Assembly: GCA_023399455.1 (NCBI GenBank)
Contig: JAEWPN010000253.1
Span: 1 to 26,340, forward strand
Direction of reading: 5' to 3'
Length of the DNA: 26,340 nt
Source: Bacillota bacterium
GTDB taxonomy: Bacteria > Bacillota > Clostridia > Lachnospirales > Lachnospiraceae
Part shown: in pieces, positions 1-8,280 of the stretch
Layout of the letters: the number at the start of each line of letters is the position of its first letter
How positions within the stretch are numbered: the stretch's first letter is position 1
The notes under the pieces: model-generated
The model's input: the letters and a program-made list of their open reading frames with translations, nothing else
Databases searched by the model: none
Told to the model about the DNA's origin: nothing
Program-made: the position numbers and the translations under genes

Positions 1-39
1 CCCGTTTATTCAATTACAGAGGAACAGAGGAGAGGAACA

Positions 40-2685
40 GTGGCGGAATTAACTCCTATGATGCAGCAATATATGGAAACGAAGGAAGAATACAAGGACT
101 GTATTCTTTTTTACCGACTCGGCGATTTCTATGAGATGTTTTTCGAGGACGCGCTGACCGCATCGAAAGAGCTGGAAATTACATTGACCGGAAAGAACTG
201 CGGACAGGAGGAACGTGCACCGATGTGCGGAATTCCTTATCATGCGGTAGACGGATATTTGAATAAGCTGGTTTCCAAGGGATACAAGGTGGCCATCTGC
301 GAGCAGATGGAGGATCCGAAGTTCGCAAAGGGGCTCGTGAAACGAGAGGTAGTCCGCATCGTTACACCGGGTACGAACTTGAACATGCAGGCGTTGGAAG
401 AGACGCAGAACAACTATCTGATGTGTATTTCCTATTTTCCGGGCAAAATAGGTATCTCCATTGCCGATGTGACCACCGGCGATTATTACCTGACGGAAGT
501 GGAGGACCTGCGCAGGCTTTCAGATGAAATCAATAAATATATGCCTTCGGAAATCATTTGCAACGACGCCTTTTTAGTCAGTGGTGCCGATGTGGAGGAC
601 TTAAAAAACAGGTTGGGCATTACCCTATATTCGCTGGATTCGCATTATTTTGATGATGATGGATGTAAAAAATGCCTGATGCGGCATTTCCGCGTTCAGG
701 TCCTGACGGGACTGGGTATTGAGGATTTCCCTGTAGGAATGATAGCGGCCGGAGCGCTTTTGCAGTACCTTTATGAGACGCAAAGAACTTCCTTGGCCCA
801 TTTCACTCATTTATATCCCTATCTTACGAGTAAATATATGCTTTTGGACAGCTCCACCAGACGCAATCTGGAGCTGACGGAGACCTTACGGGAAAAGCAG
901 AAAAGAGGGTCTCTTTTGTGGGTGTTAGATAAGACGAAGACTGCCATGGGAGCCAGAACGCTCAGAAGTTATATCGAACAGCCTTTGATCGATGCCGTGA
1001 GCATTGCCGCACGTCAGGATGCTATCGAGGTGCTGTGTGATAATGCCGTGTCCAGAGATGAAATCAGAGAATATTTGAATCCGATTTATGATTTGGAGAG
1101 GCTTCTTGGCAAAGTCAGCTATAAAACCGCCAATCCCAGAGATTTGACCGCCTTTCGTAATTCTCTCGAAATGCTGCCCCATATAAAGACCGTTTTGCAC
1201 GATCTCGACAGCCAGCTTTTGCAGGGTATCGACAAAGATATCGACGGCTTGGAGGATATTTGCCGCCTTATAGAAAATGCGATCGTGGACGAGCCTCCTA
1301 TCGCCATAAAGGAAGGTGGAATTATAAAAGAGGGTTTTGACGAGACGATAGACAGCTTGCGGAGAGCCAAGACGGAAGGTAAAAACTGGCTTGCGAAGCT
1401 GGAAAATGATGATAAGGAGCGTACGGGAATCAAAAACCTGCGCATCAAATACAACAAAGTATTCGGCTATTATTTCGAGGTGACGAATTCTTACTTAGGG
1501 ATGGTGCCGGACGACTACATAAGAAAGCAGACGCTTTCCAATGCTGAAAGGTACACTACCCCCCGGCTGAAGGAGCTGGAGGACACGATTTTAAATGCGG
1601 AGGATAAATTATTCGCTTTGGAATATGATATATTCTGCAAGGTGAGAGATACTATCGCTGAAGAAATCGAGAGAATCCAGAAGACGGCAAAGGCGGTGGC
1701 GGCGTTGGACGTATTCGCGTCACTTTCGCTGACGGCGGAACGAAACAAATATGTACGCCCGAAAATAAATGAAAAGGGCATCATCGACATTAGGGACGGC
1801 AGACATCCGGTGGTGGAGAAGATGATTGTTAACGATATGTTCATCTCCAACGATACTTATCTGGATAATAATAAAAACTGTATTTCCGTCATTACGGGGC
1901 CGAATATGGCAGGAAAGTCTACCTATATGAGACAGGCTGCCCTTATCGTACTGATGGCGCAGATCGGAAGTTTTGTGCCCGCTTCTGCGGCGAATATCGG
2001 CATTGTGGATCGGATTTTTACGAGAGTGGGTGCCTCCGACGATTTGGCCAGCGGACAAAGTACCTTTATGGTGGAGATGAACGAGGTGGCGAATATTTTG
2101 CGAAACGCCACGCCGGACAGCCTGTTGGTGCTGGACGAAATCGGCAGAGGAACATCTACTTTCGATGGGCTCAGTATCGCTTGGGCGGTGATCGAGCATA
2201 TCAGCAATCGAAAATATCTGGGAGCAAAGACTCTTTTTGCCACCCATTACCACGAACTGACCGAGTTGGAAGGGAAGATGAGCAATGTGAACAATTACTG
2301 TATCGCCGTGAAGGAGAAAGGGGATGATATCGTCTTTCTTCGTAAGATCATAAAGGGCGGAGCGGATAAGAGTTACGGCATTCAGGTCGCCAAGCTGGCA
2401 GGCGTTCCCGACATGGTAATCGACAGAGCAAAAGAAATCGTGGAGCAGCTCAGCGATAACGACATTACGGAAAAGGTGCAGAATATTGCAATCGATAATA
2501 AAACAGATAAAAAGACGGCAAAGAAATATGACGAGGTAGATTTGGAGCAGATTTCCCTATTCGATACGGTAAGCGATGAAGATGTGATTAAGGAATTGAA
2601 AGAGGTAGATGTTACCAATCTAACGCCTTTAGATGCACTGAATACTTTGTACCGATTGCAGAGCAAGCTAAAGAACCGCTGGTAA
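40..2685 (+). CDS. mutS: DNA mismatch repair protein MutS
   Basis: MutS recognises base mismatches and small loops in newly replicated DNA and recruits MutL. The 881-residue product has the usual family length and order: mismatch-recognition domain with the Phe-X-Glu motif at F30/E32, connector, lever and clamp domains, then the ABC-type ATPase with Walker A GPNMAGKST at 620-628 and Walker B LLVLDE at 695-700. A C-terminal QISLF at 837-841 fits a beta-clamp (DnaN) binding motif. The start is GTG, chosen because the protein begins at the usual family position (ELTPMMQQY) and GAGGAGAGG lies at 27-35. The frame stays open to the window edge, so the end of any upstream gene is not visible. It leads a mutS-mutL-miaA cluster, and only 30 bases separate it from mutL. 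Confidence 0.98.
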   Translation: MAELTPMMQQYMETKEEYKDCILFYRLGDFYEMFFEDALTASKELEITLTGKNCGQEERAPMCGIPYHAVDGYLNKLVSKGYKVAICEQMEDPKFAKGLVKREVVRIVTPGTNLNMQALEETQNNYLMCISYFPGKIGISIADVTTGDYYLTEVEDLRRLSDEINKYMPSEIICNDAFLVSGADVEDLKNRLGITLYSLDSHYFDDDGCKKCLMRHFRVQVLTGLGIEDFPVGMIAAGALLQYLYETQRTSLAHFTHLYPYLTSKYMLLDSSTRRNLELTETLREKQKRGSLLWVLDKTKTAMGARTLRSYIEQPLIDAVSIAARQDAIEVLCDNAVSRDEIREYLNPIYDLERLLGKVSYKTANPRDLTAFRNSLEMLPHIKTVLHDLDSQLLQGIDKDIDGLEDICRLIENAIVDEPPIAIKEGGIIKEGFDETIDSLRRAKTEGKNWLAKLENDDKERTGIKNLRIKYNKVFGYYFEVTNSYLGMVPDDYIRKQTLSNAERYTTPRLKELEDTILNAEDKLFALEYDIFCKVRDTIAEEIERIQKTAKAVAALDVFASLSLTAERNKYVRPKINEKGIIDIRDGRHPVVEKMIVNDMFISNDTYLDNNKNCISVITGPNMAGKSTYMRQAALIVLMAQIGSFVPASAANIGIVDRIFTRVGASDDLASGQSTFMVEMNEVANILRNATPDSLLVLDEIGRGTSTFDGLSIAWAVIEHISNRKYLGAKTLFATHYHELTELEGKMSNVNNYCIAVKEKGDDIVFLRKIIKGGADKSYGIQVAKLAGVPDMVIDRAKEIVEQLSDNDITEKVQNIAIDNKTDKKTAKKYDEVDLEQISLFDTVSDEDVIKELKEVDVTNLTPLDALNTLYRLQSKLKNRW

Positions 2686-2715
2686 ACGCAGGAAGGGACG
2701 GAAAGGGGAGAAAAC

Positions 2716-4773
2716 ATGGCACAGATAAACGTATTAAGCAAAGACACGATAGATAAAATAGCCGCCGGCGAGGTTGTGGAACGCCCCGCCAGCGTGGTGA
2801 AGGAACTATTGGAAAATGCGATAGATGCAGGCGCCACGGTAATCACGGTGGAAATCAAGGAGGGGGGCATCTCGTTGATTCGTGTGACCGATAACGGTTC
2901 AGGCATCGACAAGAGCGAGGTTCCGAAGGCCTTTTTAAGACATGCCACCAGCAAAATCAATACGGTGGAGGATCTGCTGCATATCGTAAGCCTCGGCTTT
3001 CGAGGAGAAGCACTGTCCAGCATCGCTGCCGTATCGAAGCTCGAGCTGATTACGAAGACGAAGAATGAGCTTACCGGAATACGTTATTCGATAGAGGGCG
3101 GCTTGGAAAAAGAGGCGGAAGAGGTGGGCGCTCCGGACGGTACAACGATTCTCGTGAGAAATCTCTTTTTCAACACTCCCGTGCGGAAGAAATTCCTAAA
3201 GCAGCCACAGACTGAGGGTGGTTATGTTTCCGATTTGATGGAGCATATGGCGATGTCTAATCCCGGAGTTTCTTTCAAATATATCAATAACGGACAGACT
3301 CGCTTTTACACTTCGGGAAACGGCAATCTGCAGGAAATCATCTACCGGATTTACGGCAAGGATATTTCCTCTTCACTGATTCCTGTGGATATCTCGGAAA
3401 GCGGCATTCATATGTCAGGTTTTATAGGGAAGCCGGAAATCAACAGAGCGAACAGAAGCTTTGAAATCTACTTTGTTAACGGTCGTTTTATAAAGAGCGG
3501 TATCATCGGCAAAGCGATTGAAGAAGGCTATAAAAAATATGTAATGCAGCACAAGTTTCCTTTTGTAGTCCTTCACCTTCAGATCGATTCTCAGGAAATG
3601 GACGTGAATGTGCATCCTACCAAAATGGAGGTCAGGTTCACGAACCAGATGAAGCTCTATGACTTTATTTCCGAACATATTACAAAGAGCCTTCATGAAA
3701 CGGAGCTGATTCCAGCCGTCATATTGGAGGAGAGGAAGAAGGAAGCTCCGGAGATAATTCCTGCGGGTGCAATTCCTGAGCCTTTTGAGGCGAAACGGTT
3801 GTACGGGGGCAGGGGAGAAGGCTTTGCAAGTGCAGAAAGTCTGATAAACGCAGGAATTCTCACGAAAAACGAGAGCCTTGTAAAAGCAGAAGATGCCGTG
3901 AGAGAAGAGAATACTTACGGAGATGCACGCGAAGAAAATACCGATACAGAAAGCGATTTTTTTGTCGAAAACCGAATTATGCCGAAAAAAGAAGAAACAC
4001 AGCAGATGGAGGATAAAATGAAGGATGTCCTGCAGAATCCTCCGGCGGGTCGGATAATAGGAACGGAAAACCGTTCGGATATTCAAGAGAATGCAAAGAA
4101 TCATGCAAATATCATAAAAGCAGGCGAGCATATTTTTGTCGAAAAACCGACACAGCTCAACTTGTTCGAAGAAAAAATGCTGACTAGGGAAGCCAGGACA
4201 CAGTACCGCATTATGGGACAGATATTTGATACCTACTGGCTTGTTGCATTCTCGGATAAGCTGTTTATCATTGACCAGCACGCAGCTCACGAAAAGGTGA
4301 AATACGAGAAGTTCATAAGGGGGTTGGAGGAATGTCAGGTACAATCTCAGCTTTTAGAGCCGCCTGTTATCGTAACTTTATCAGGCAGGGAGGAAAGTGT
4401 TCTGAAAGAATATGAAGTATCCTTTGCGGATATGGGATTTGAAATAGAGCTTTTTGGCGGCAACGAGTATGCCATCAGAAGCGTACCTACGGAACTGTAC
4501 GGCTGCAGTGAGAGCAGGTTTTTCACTGAAATGCTGGATGAGTTGGCTGAGGGAGCACCTAAGGGGACTCCGGCAGTGATTAATAGGAGAATCGCAACTA
4601 TGGCGTGCAAGGCGGCGGTAAAGGGAAATATGTCCTTTAGTATTATGGAAATGGAGGCCCTGATCGATGAACTGCTGGCTTTGGAGGATCCTTATCATTG
4701 CCCTCACGGAAGGCCTACCATTATATCTATGAGCAAATATGAATTAGAGAAGAAATTTAAAAGAATTGTTTGA
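2716..4773 (+). CDS. mutL: DNA mismatch repair endonuclease MutL
   Basis: MutL couples mismatch recognition by MutS to strand nicking and excision. The N-terminal GHKL ATPase shows the catalytic Glu region KELLENAIDAGA (29-40) and DNGSGI near residue 58. A long acidic linker (about 340-470) follows. The C-terminal domain carries the latent endonuclease motifs: DQHAAHEK from 520, ACK at 630-632 and CPHGRP at 662-667. This marks the nicking type of MutL found in bacteria without MutH. QLNLF at 480-484 resembles a beta-clamp motif. The ATG start is preceded by GAAAGGGGAG at 2701-2710. The 685-residue length fits the family. The gene lies 30 bases after mutS with no terminator between them, so co-transcription is likely. 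Confidence 0.97.
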   Translation: MAQINVLSKDTIDKIAAGEVVERPASVVKELLENAIDAGATVITVEIKEGGISLIRVTDNGSGIDKSEVPKAFLRHATSKINTVEDLLHIVSLGFRGEALSSIAAVSKLELITKTKNELTGIRYSIEGGLEKEAEEVGAPDGTTILVRNLFFNTPVRKKFLKQPQTEGGYVSDLMEHMAMSNPGVSFKYINNGQTRFYTSGNGNLQEIIYRIYGKDISSSLIPVDISESGIHMSGFIGKPEINRANRSFEIYFVNGRFIKSGIIGKAIEEGYKKYVMQHKFPFVVLHLQIDSQEMDVNVHPTKMEVRFTNQMKLYDFISEHITKSLHETELIPAVILEERKKEAPEIIPAGAIPEPFEAKRLYGGRGEGFASAESLINAGILTKNESLVKAEDAVREENTYGDAREENTDTESDFFVENRIMPKKEETQQMEDKMKDVLQNPPAGRIIGTENRSDIQENAKNHANIIKAGEHIFVEKPTQLNLFEEKMLTREARTQYRIMGQIFDTYWLVAFSDKLFIIDQHAAHEKVKYEKFIRGLEECQVQSQLLEPPVIVTLSGREESVLKEYEVSFADMGFEIELFGGNEYAIRSVPTELYGCSESRFFTEMLDELAEGAPKGTPAVINRRIATMACKAAVKGNMSFSIMEMEALIDELLALEDPYHCPHGRPTIISMSKYELEKKFKRIV

Positions 4774-4781
4774 TGTTTATA

Positions 4782-4799
4782 ATGAGTATATATACTCAT
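4782..4799. repeat. Perfect 18-base palindrome between mutL and miaA
   Basis: ATGAGTATATATACTCAT reads identically on both strands. As RNA it could form a 7-pair stem (ATGAGTA/TACTCAT) with a TATA loop. It begins 8 bases after the mutL stop and abuts the GAGGA ribosome binding site of miaA at 4800-4804. There is no T-tract, so it is not a standard terminator. A near copy follows the DUF4321 gene (7479-7497), and a related hairpin follows aroB (22552-22581). Function is unknown: it could be a protein operator, an RNA-stability hairpin or a translational spacer. Confidence 0.7.
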
Positions 4800-4812
4800 G
4801 AGGAAATAACTT

Positions 4813-5769
4813 ATGACAGATGCAAAAAAGCCTCTCATTATTTTGACAGGTCCCACGGCTGTGGGGAAGACGGCGATATCCATCGAGTTGGCGAAAAAAG
4901 TGGGCGGAGAAATTATCTCCGCCGATTCCATGCAGGTATATAAGCGTATGGACGTGGGCTCTGCGAAAATACGTCCGGAGGAAATGCAGGGTATTCCTCA
5001 TCATATGGTGGATATTTTAGAGCCGGAGGAAGAGTTTAATGTAGTGCTTTTCCAGAAGTACGTGAAAGAGTGCATGAAAGGCATTTATGAGCGGGGAAGG
5101 ATTCCCCTTTTAGTGGGTGGAACCGGATTTTATATCCAGTCGATTCTCTACGATATCGATTTTACGGATAATGAGGAAAATACTGTATACCGAAGAGAAT
5201 TAGAAGCGCTTGCGGAGGAAAGAGGAAACGCGTTCCTTCATGAGATGCTTGAGAAGGTGGATAAAAGAGCCGCTGAGGCCATTCATGAAAATAACGTGAA
5301 GCGTGTTATCCGTGCTTTAGAATTTCATATGCTCACCGGCGAGAAAATATCGGAGCATAATGAAGAGCAAAGAGAGAAGAAGTCTGCTTATTTATCCCGT
5401 TATTTCGTCTTGAATGACTTAAGAAGCCTTCTCTATGAGAAAATAGATGAACGTGTTGACAAGATGCTTCGGGATGGGTTGGTGGAAGAGGTCGAATGCC
5501 TGAAAAAAGAAGGCTGCACCGGGAATATGGTATCCATGCAGGGCCTCGGGTACAAGGAGATATTGAGTTATCTGGCCGGAGAAATCGATTTGGAAAGGGC
5601 CGTTTACCTGATTAAACGGGATACGAGGCATTTTGCCAAGAGACAGCTCACATGGTTTCGTCGGGAAAAAGACGTTATTTGGATAAATAAGAATGAGTTT
5701 GCCTACGACGGCGAAGCGATTCTTAATTATATGCTGATGAAATGCGAGGAGATACGAAAACATGTCTGA
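4813..5769 (+). CDS. miaA: tRNA dimethylallyltransferase MiaA
   Basis: MiaA transfers the dimethylallyl group to N6 of A37 in tRNAs that read codons starting with U. The 318-residue protein has the P-loop GPTAVGKT at 13-20 and the family block ADSMQVYKRMD (37-47), where D38, S39 and Q41 are expected in the active site. Later family blocks include GGTGFYIQS and the C-terminal KRQLTWFRR. The ATG start has GAGGA at 4800-4804 eight bases upstream. The mutS-mutL-miaA order is widespread in Firmicutes. The last 8 bases overlap the start of the next gene, which suggests translational coupling. No hfq gene lies directly downstream, unlike in Bacillus subtilis. Confidence 0.97.
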   Translation: MTDAKKPLIILTGPTAVGKTAISIELAKKVGGEIISADSMQVYKRMDVGSAKIRPEEMQGIPHHMVDILEPEEEFNVVLFQKYVKECMKGIYERGRIPLLVGGTGFYIQSILYDIDFTDNEENTVYRRELEALAEERGNAFLHEMLEKVDKRAAEAIHENNVKRVIRALEFHMLTGEKISEHNEEQREKKSAYLSRYFVLNDLRSLLYEKIDERVDKMLRDGLVEEVECLKKEGCTGNMVSMQGLGYKEILSYLAGEIDLERAVYLIKRDTRHFAKRQLTWFRREKDVIWINKNEFAYDGEAILNYMLMKCEEIRKHV

Positions 5770-7078
5770 AAATATAGAAGTGCCTAACAATAATGAAATT
5801 TATAAGACTCTCGGCATAACAGAGAAAGTATACGCTTTCGGAGAAAAAGTATGGGTGGAGTTGTCCGGCCGCTTTGCGCAGATAGACCGTGTTGCCGAAT
5901 ACAATCAGCTAAAGGTGATAAATGCCATGCAGGAGGCGAAGGTAAGCGAAGCCTGCCTGCTTGGGACCACGGGATATGGATATAACGATTTGGGAAGGGA
6001 TACTTTAGAGACAGTGTATGCTAAGCTGTTCCATACCCAGGACGCCTTAGTGCGCCCTCAGATTACCTGCGGGACCCACGCGCTGGCGCTGGCGCTTATG
6101 AGCAACCTGCGTCCGGGAGAAGAACTTCTTTCCCCGGTTGGAAAGCCTTATGATACCTTGGAGGAAGTTATCGGCATTCGTCCTTCCAGAGGCTCTCTGG
6201 CAGAATATGGGGTCTCTTACAGGCAAGTGGATTTGCTTTCTGACGGAGCCTTTGATTATGAGAATATTAAAAAGGCAATAAACGATAAAACAAAGCTCGT
6301 TACCATACAGCGCTCCAAAGGATATCAGACAAGACCTACTCTTTCGGTAGAGCGGATCGGAGAGCTGATTTCCTTTATCAAAAATATCAAGCCGGATGTT
6401 ATCTGCATGGTAGACAACTGTTATGGAGAATTCGTTGAGACCATAGAGCCCTCCGATGCAGGGGCGGATATGGTGGTCGGCTCTCTCATTAAGAATCCGG
6501 GAGGCGGGTTAGCACCTACCGGCGGCTATATTGCGGGAAAAAGAGAGTGTGTGGAAAATGCGGCGTGCCGTCTCACCTCTCCCGGGCTTTCCAAGGAAGT
6601 GGGAGCCTCCCTCGGCATACTGCCTTCTTTTTACCAGGGCCTTTTTCTGGCACCTACGGTTACGGCAAGCGCATTGAAGGGAGCTGTTTTTGCTGCGAAT
6701 CTCTACGAGCGCTTAGGTTTTGCGGTGGTACCGGACGGTTCCCAGAGCCGCCACGATATCATTCAGGCGGTTACCTTCGGTTCCCCGGAGGGCGTGATTT
6801 CTTTCTGCAAGGGCGTCCAGAGCGCTGCGCCGGTGGACAGCTTCGTTACGCCTGAGCCATGGGATATGCCGGGCTATGACAGTCAGGTGATCATGGCTGC
6901 GGGAGCCTTCGTATCCGGCTCCTCCATTGAGCTGTCCGCGGACGGACCGATCAAGCCTCCTTATGCGGTATACTTTCAGGGAGGTCTTACATGGCCCCAC
7001 GCCAAATTCGGCATACTGAAAACCATACAGCGGCTAATGGATGACGGGGTGATTTCCGCCGAAAAAATAGCCGGGTGA
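5762..7078 (+). CDS. Methionine gamma-lyase family (aluminium-resistance type) PLP enzyme
   Basis: The 438-residue protein belongs to the Met_gamma_lyase/Alum_res group of fold-type I PLP enzymes (YnbB-like). The cofactor lysine is probably K244 in SLIKNPGGGLAPTGGY. Other supporting blocks are TGYGYNDLGRDTLE in the N-terminal part and CGTHALALAL, which would form the cofactor phosphate pocket. The true substrate is not settled for most members; the lyase name comes from homology, and the aluminium-resistance name from a single historical link. ATG 5762 overlaps the miaA end by 8 bases, so it is probably translated by coupling. It is the last gene before a 156-base gap with a promoter, so it probably ends the first operon. 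Confidence 0.9.
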   Translation: MSENIEVPNNNEIYKTLGITEKVYAFGEKVWVELSGRFAQIDRVAEYNQLKVINAMQEAKVSEACLLGTTGYGYNDLGRDTLETVYAKLFHTQDALVRPQITCGTHALALALMSNLRPGEELLSPVGKPYDTLEEVIGIRPSRGSLAEYGVSYRQVDLLSDGAFDYENIKKAINDKTKLVTIQRSKGYQTRPTLSVERIGELISFIKNIKPDVICMVDNCYGEFVETIEPSDAGADMVVGSLIKNPGGGLAPTGGYIAGKRECVENAACRLTSPGLSKEVGASLGILPSFYQGLFLAPTVTASALKGAVFAANLYERLGFAVVPDGSQSRHDIIQAVTFGSPEGVISFCKGVQSAAPVDSFVTPEPWDMPGYDSQVIMAAGAFVSGSSIELSADGPIKPPYAVYFQGGLTWPHAKFGILKTIQRLMDDGVISAEKIAG

Positions 7079-7108
7079 ACATTTTGATATTTCATTTGGA
7101 ATTTTGTC

Positions 7109-7127
7109 GTATTTCGTAAAGAAATAC
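7109..7127 (+). terminator. A+T-rich hairpin, possible weak terminator of the mutS operon
   Basis: GTATTTC and GAAATAC form a perfect 7-pair stem around a GTAAA loop, 30 bases after the preceding stop codon. It is followed by CATTTATTT rather than a clean T-run. The position fits an operon end because a promoter follows, but the stem is weak. Confidence 0.35.
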
Positions 7128-7169
7128 ATTTATTTAAAGAAAAGTTAAGAAAAAAAAATTGGAATTTTA

Positions 7170-7198
7170 TGTACATGAAAAGCGATGTGTGATATTAT
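7170..7198 (+). promoter_or_regulatory. Candidate promoter for the DUF4321-radC-mre-min operon
   Basis: TATTAT at 7193-7198 is preceded by TGA, giving an extended -10. TGTACA at 7170-7175 lies 17 bases upstream as a 4-of-6 -35. An A-rich run (7137-7158) could act as an UP element. It lies about 30 bases before the DUF4321 ribosome binding site. The 156-base gap 7079-7234 holds this, the hairpin at 7109 and no gene. Confidence 0.45.
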
Positions 7199-7234
7199 GA
7201 ATATTAGTTATGCTATTGAATATGGAGGCATTAT

Positions 7235-7474
7235 ATGCGAAAGAAAAATAATTGGACTTGCTTTCTGCTAATCCTCGCAGGTATTGTTCTCGGCGGGTTC
7301 ATTGGAAGTCTTTTCCCGGGTTCATGGGTTAATTTCGGACAGACCTTCGGTCTTACCAGCCCTTTTATTTTGGATTTGGGAATATTGAGCGTCACCTTCG
7401 GCCTCACGATAAAAATAACGATAGGAAGCATCATCGGTATTTTTGCCGCCATTGTTATTTATCGCTTTATATGA
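7235..7474 (+). CDS. Small DUF4321-family membrane protein
   Basis: This is a 79-residue protein with two predicted membrane segments: about residues 8-26 (a Gly-rich FLLILAGIVLGGFIGSLF) and about 48-78 (hydrophobic, with LGILSVTFGLTIKIT). A short loop with PGSWVNFGQTFGL joins them. The pattern matches the DUF4321 family, found in Clostridia close to maf/radC/mre genes. Function is unknown. GGAGG at 7224-7228 sits 6 bases before ATG. It is probably the first gene of the cell-shape operon, so a role near the elongation machinery is a guess from context only. Confidence 0.75.
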   Translation: MRKKNNWTCFLLILAGIVLGGFIGSLFPGSWVNFGQTFGLTSPFILDLGILSVTFGLTIKITIGSIIGIFAAIVIYRFI

Positions 7475-7478
7475 GCTT

Positions 7479-7497
7479 ATGAGTATATCTTACTTAT
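7479..7497. repeat. Small inverted repeat after the DUF4321 gene
   Basis: ATGAGTA and TACTTAT pair over 7 positions (one G-U) around a TATCT loop, starting 4 bases after the stop codon. The left arm and loop start (ATGAGTATAT) are identical to the palindrome at 4782. There is no T-tract. The rest of the 88-base gap before radC shows no other feature. Confidence 0.55.
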
Positions 7498-7562
7498 GAA
7501 TGTATTCGACTCATTGTCATCTTTTCCTTTTGCCCGGAGAGCGCTTGGGAAAGAAGTGTGTT

Positions 7563-8264
7563 ATGAACAGCAATCGTCTATTGCAGACAACAGTTACGAA
7601 CGTGGAAATGCCCTATGAGAAATTCATGCGCTTAGGCGCCTGCGTCTTGACGGAAGCCGAGCTTCTTGCCATAATTATTCGAACGGGTACTGCGGACAAC
7701 TCCCCGGTGGAGCTGGGGAAACAAGTGCTGGCTCTTCCCTCCGTCAAGGAGAATGGGCTGTGCGGGCTTCATCATGTAACGGTAAAGGAGCTTATGAGTA
7801 TTAAAGGAATCGGCGAAGTGAAGGCAGTAAAGATAAAATGCCTTGCGGAGCTTTCCATGCGCATGGCTATGTCCAGAGCCGGAGATAAGCTGCAGTTTTT
7901 GAATCCCTCCTCAGTTGCCGAATATTACATGGAAAAGCTGAGGCACGAGAAGAAGGAGAAGGTAATTTTGCTTCTTTTGGATAATCGTTCCTGCCTTTTG
8001 GAGGAATGCCTTTTATCCATAGGGACGGTGAACACCTCCCTGCTTTCTCCGAGAGAGGTATTTTTAGCGGCACTGAAGGCAGAAGCCGTCCACATTATGC
8101 TTCTGCACAATCATCCCAGCGGAGATCCGGCCCCTAGCAGGCAGGATGTTCTCATTACGGACAAAGTGAAGAAGATTGGCAGCATGATCGATATCGTCCT
8201 GCTGGACCACATCATCATCGGAGATAACAAATATATGAGCTTCAAGGAAGCCGGTTTACTATAG
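7563..8264 (+). CDS. radC: RadC family JAMM/MPN-domain protein
   Basis: RadC proteins carry an N-terminal helix-hairpin-helix region (here around LMSIKGIGEVKAVKIK) and a C-terminal JAB/MPN domain. The metal-binding signature is present: H182 and H184 in HNHPSGDPAPS, followed by D195. The molecular role is unresolved; the older DNA-repair name rests on a mis-mapped mutation. I chose ATG 7563 (233 residues, usual length). An in-frame ATG at 7500 would add 21 atypical residues and has no ribosome binding site. The purine stretch GGGAAAGAAG before 7563 is also weak. It ends 16 bases before mreB, as in the conserved radC-mreB order. Confidence 0.92.
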   Translation: MNSNRLLQTTVTNVEMPYEKFMRLGACVLTEAELLAIIIRTGTADNSPVELGKQVLALPSVKENGLCGLHHVTVKELMSIKGIGEVKAVKIKCLAELSMRMAMSRAGDKLQFLNPSSVAEYYMEKLRHEKKEKVILLLLDNRSCLLEECLLSIGTVNTSLLSPREVFLAALKAEAVHIMLLHNHPSGDPAPSRQDVLITDKVKKIGSMIDIVLLDHIIIGDNKYMSFKEAGLL

Positions 8265-8280
8265 AAAGGGGTTTGTCGCT

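Noticed and set aside
1..39. Possible 3' end of an upstream gene such as miaB
   Set aside because: No stop codon is visible in any forward frame before mutS, and the stretch is too short to recognise a protein.
3959..4145. Two TTTTTGTCGAAAA matches to the Spo0A box inside mutL
   Set aside because: Both encode Phe-Val-Glu in the same frame of the MutL linker, far from any promoter. The matches are explained by coding and chance, and no sporulation gene is adjacent.
3415..4344. Long minus-strand open frame (309 codons) opposite mutL
   Set aside because: It is antisense to a firmly assigned gene, has no family-like features, and its composition is explained as a shadow of mutL codons.
7500..7562. 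Longer radC start at ATG 7500
   Set aside because: The 21 extra residues do not resemble RadC and there is no ribosome binding site; ATG 7563 gives the family N-terminus.
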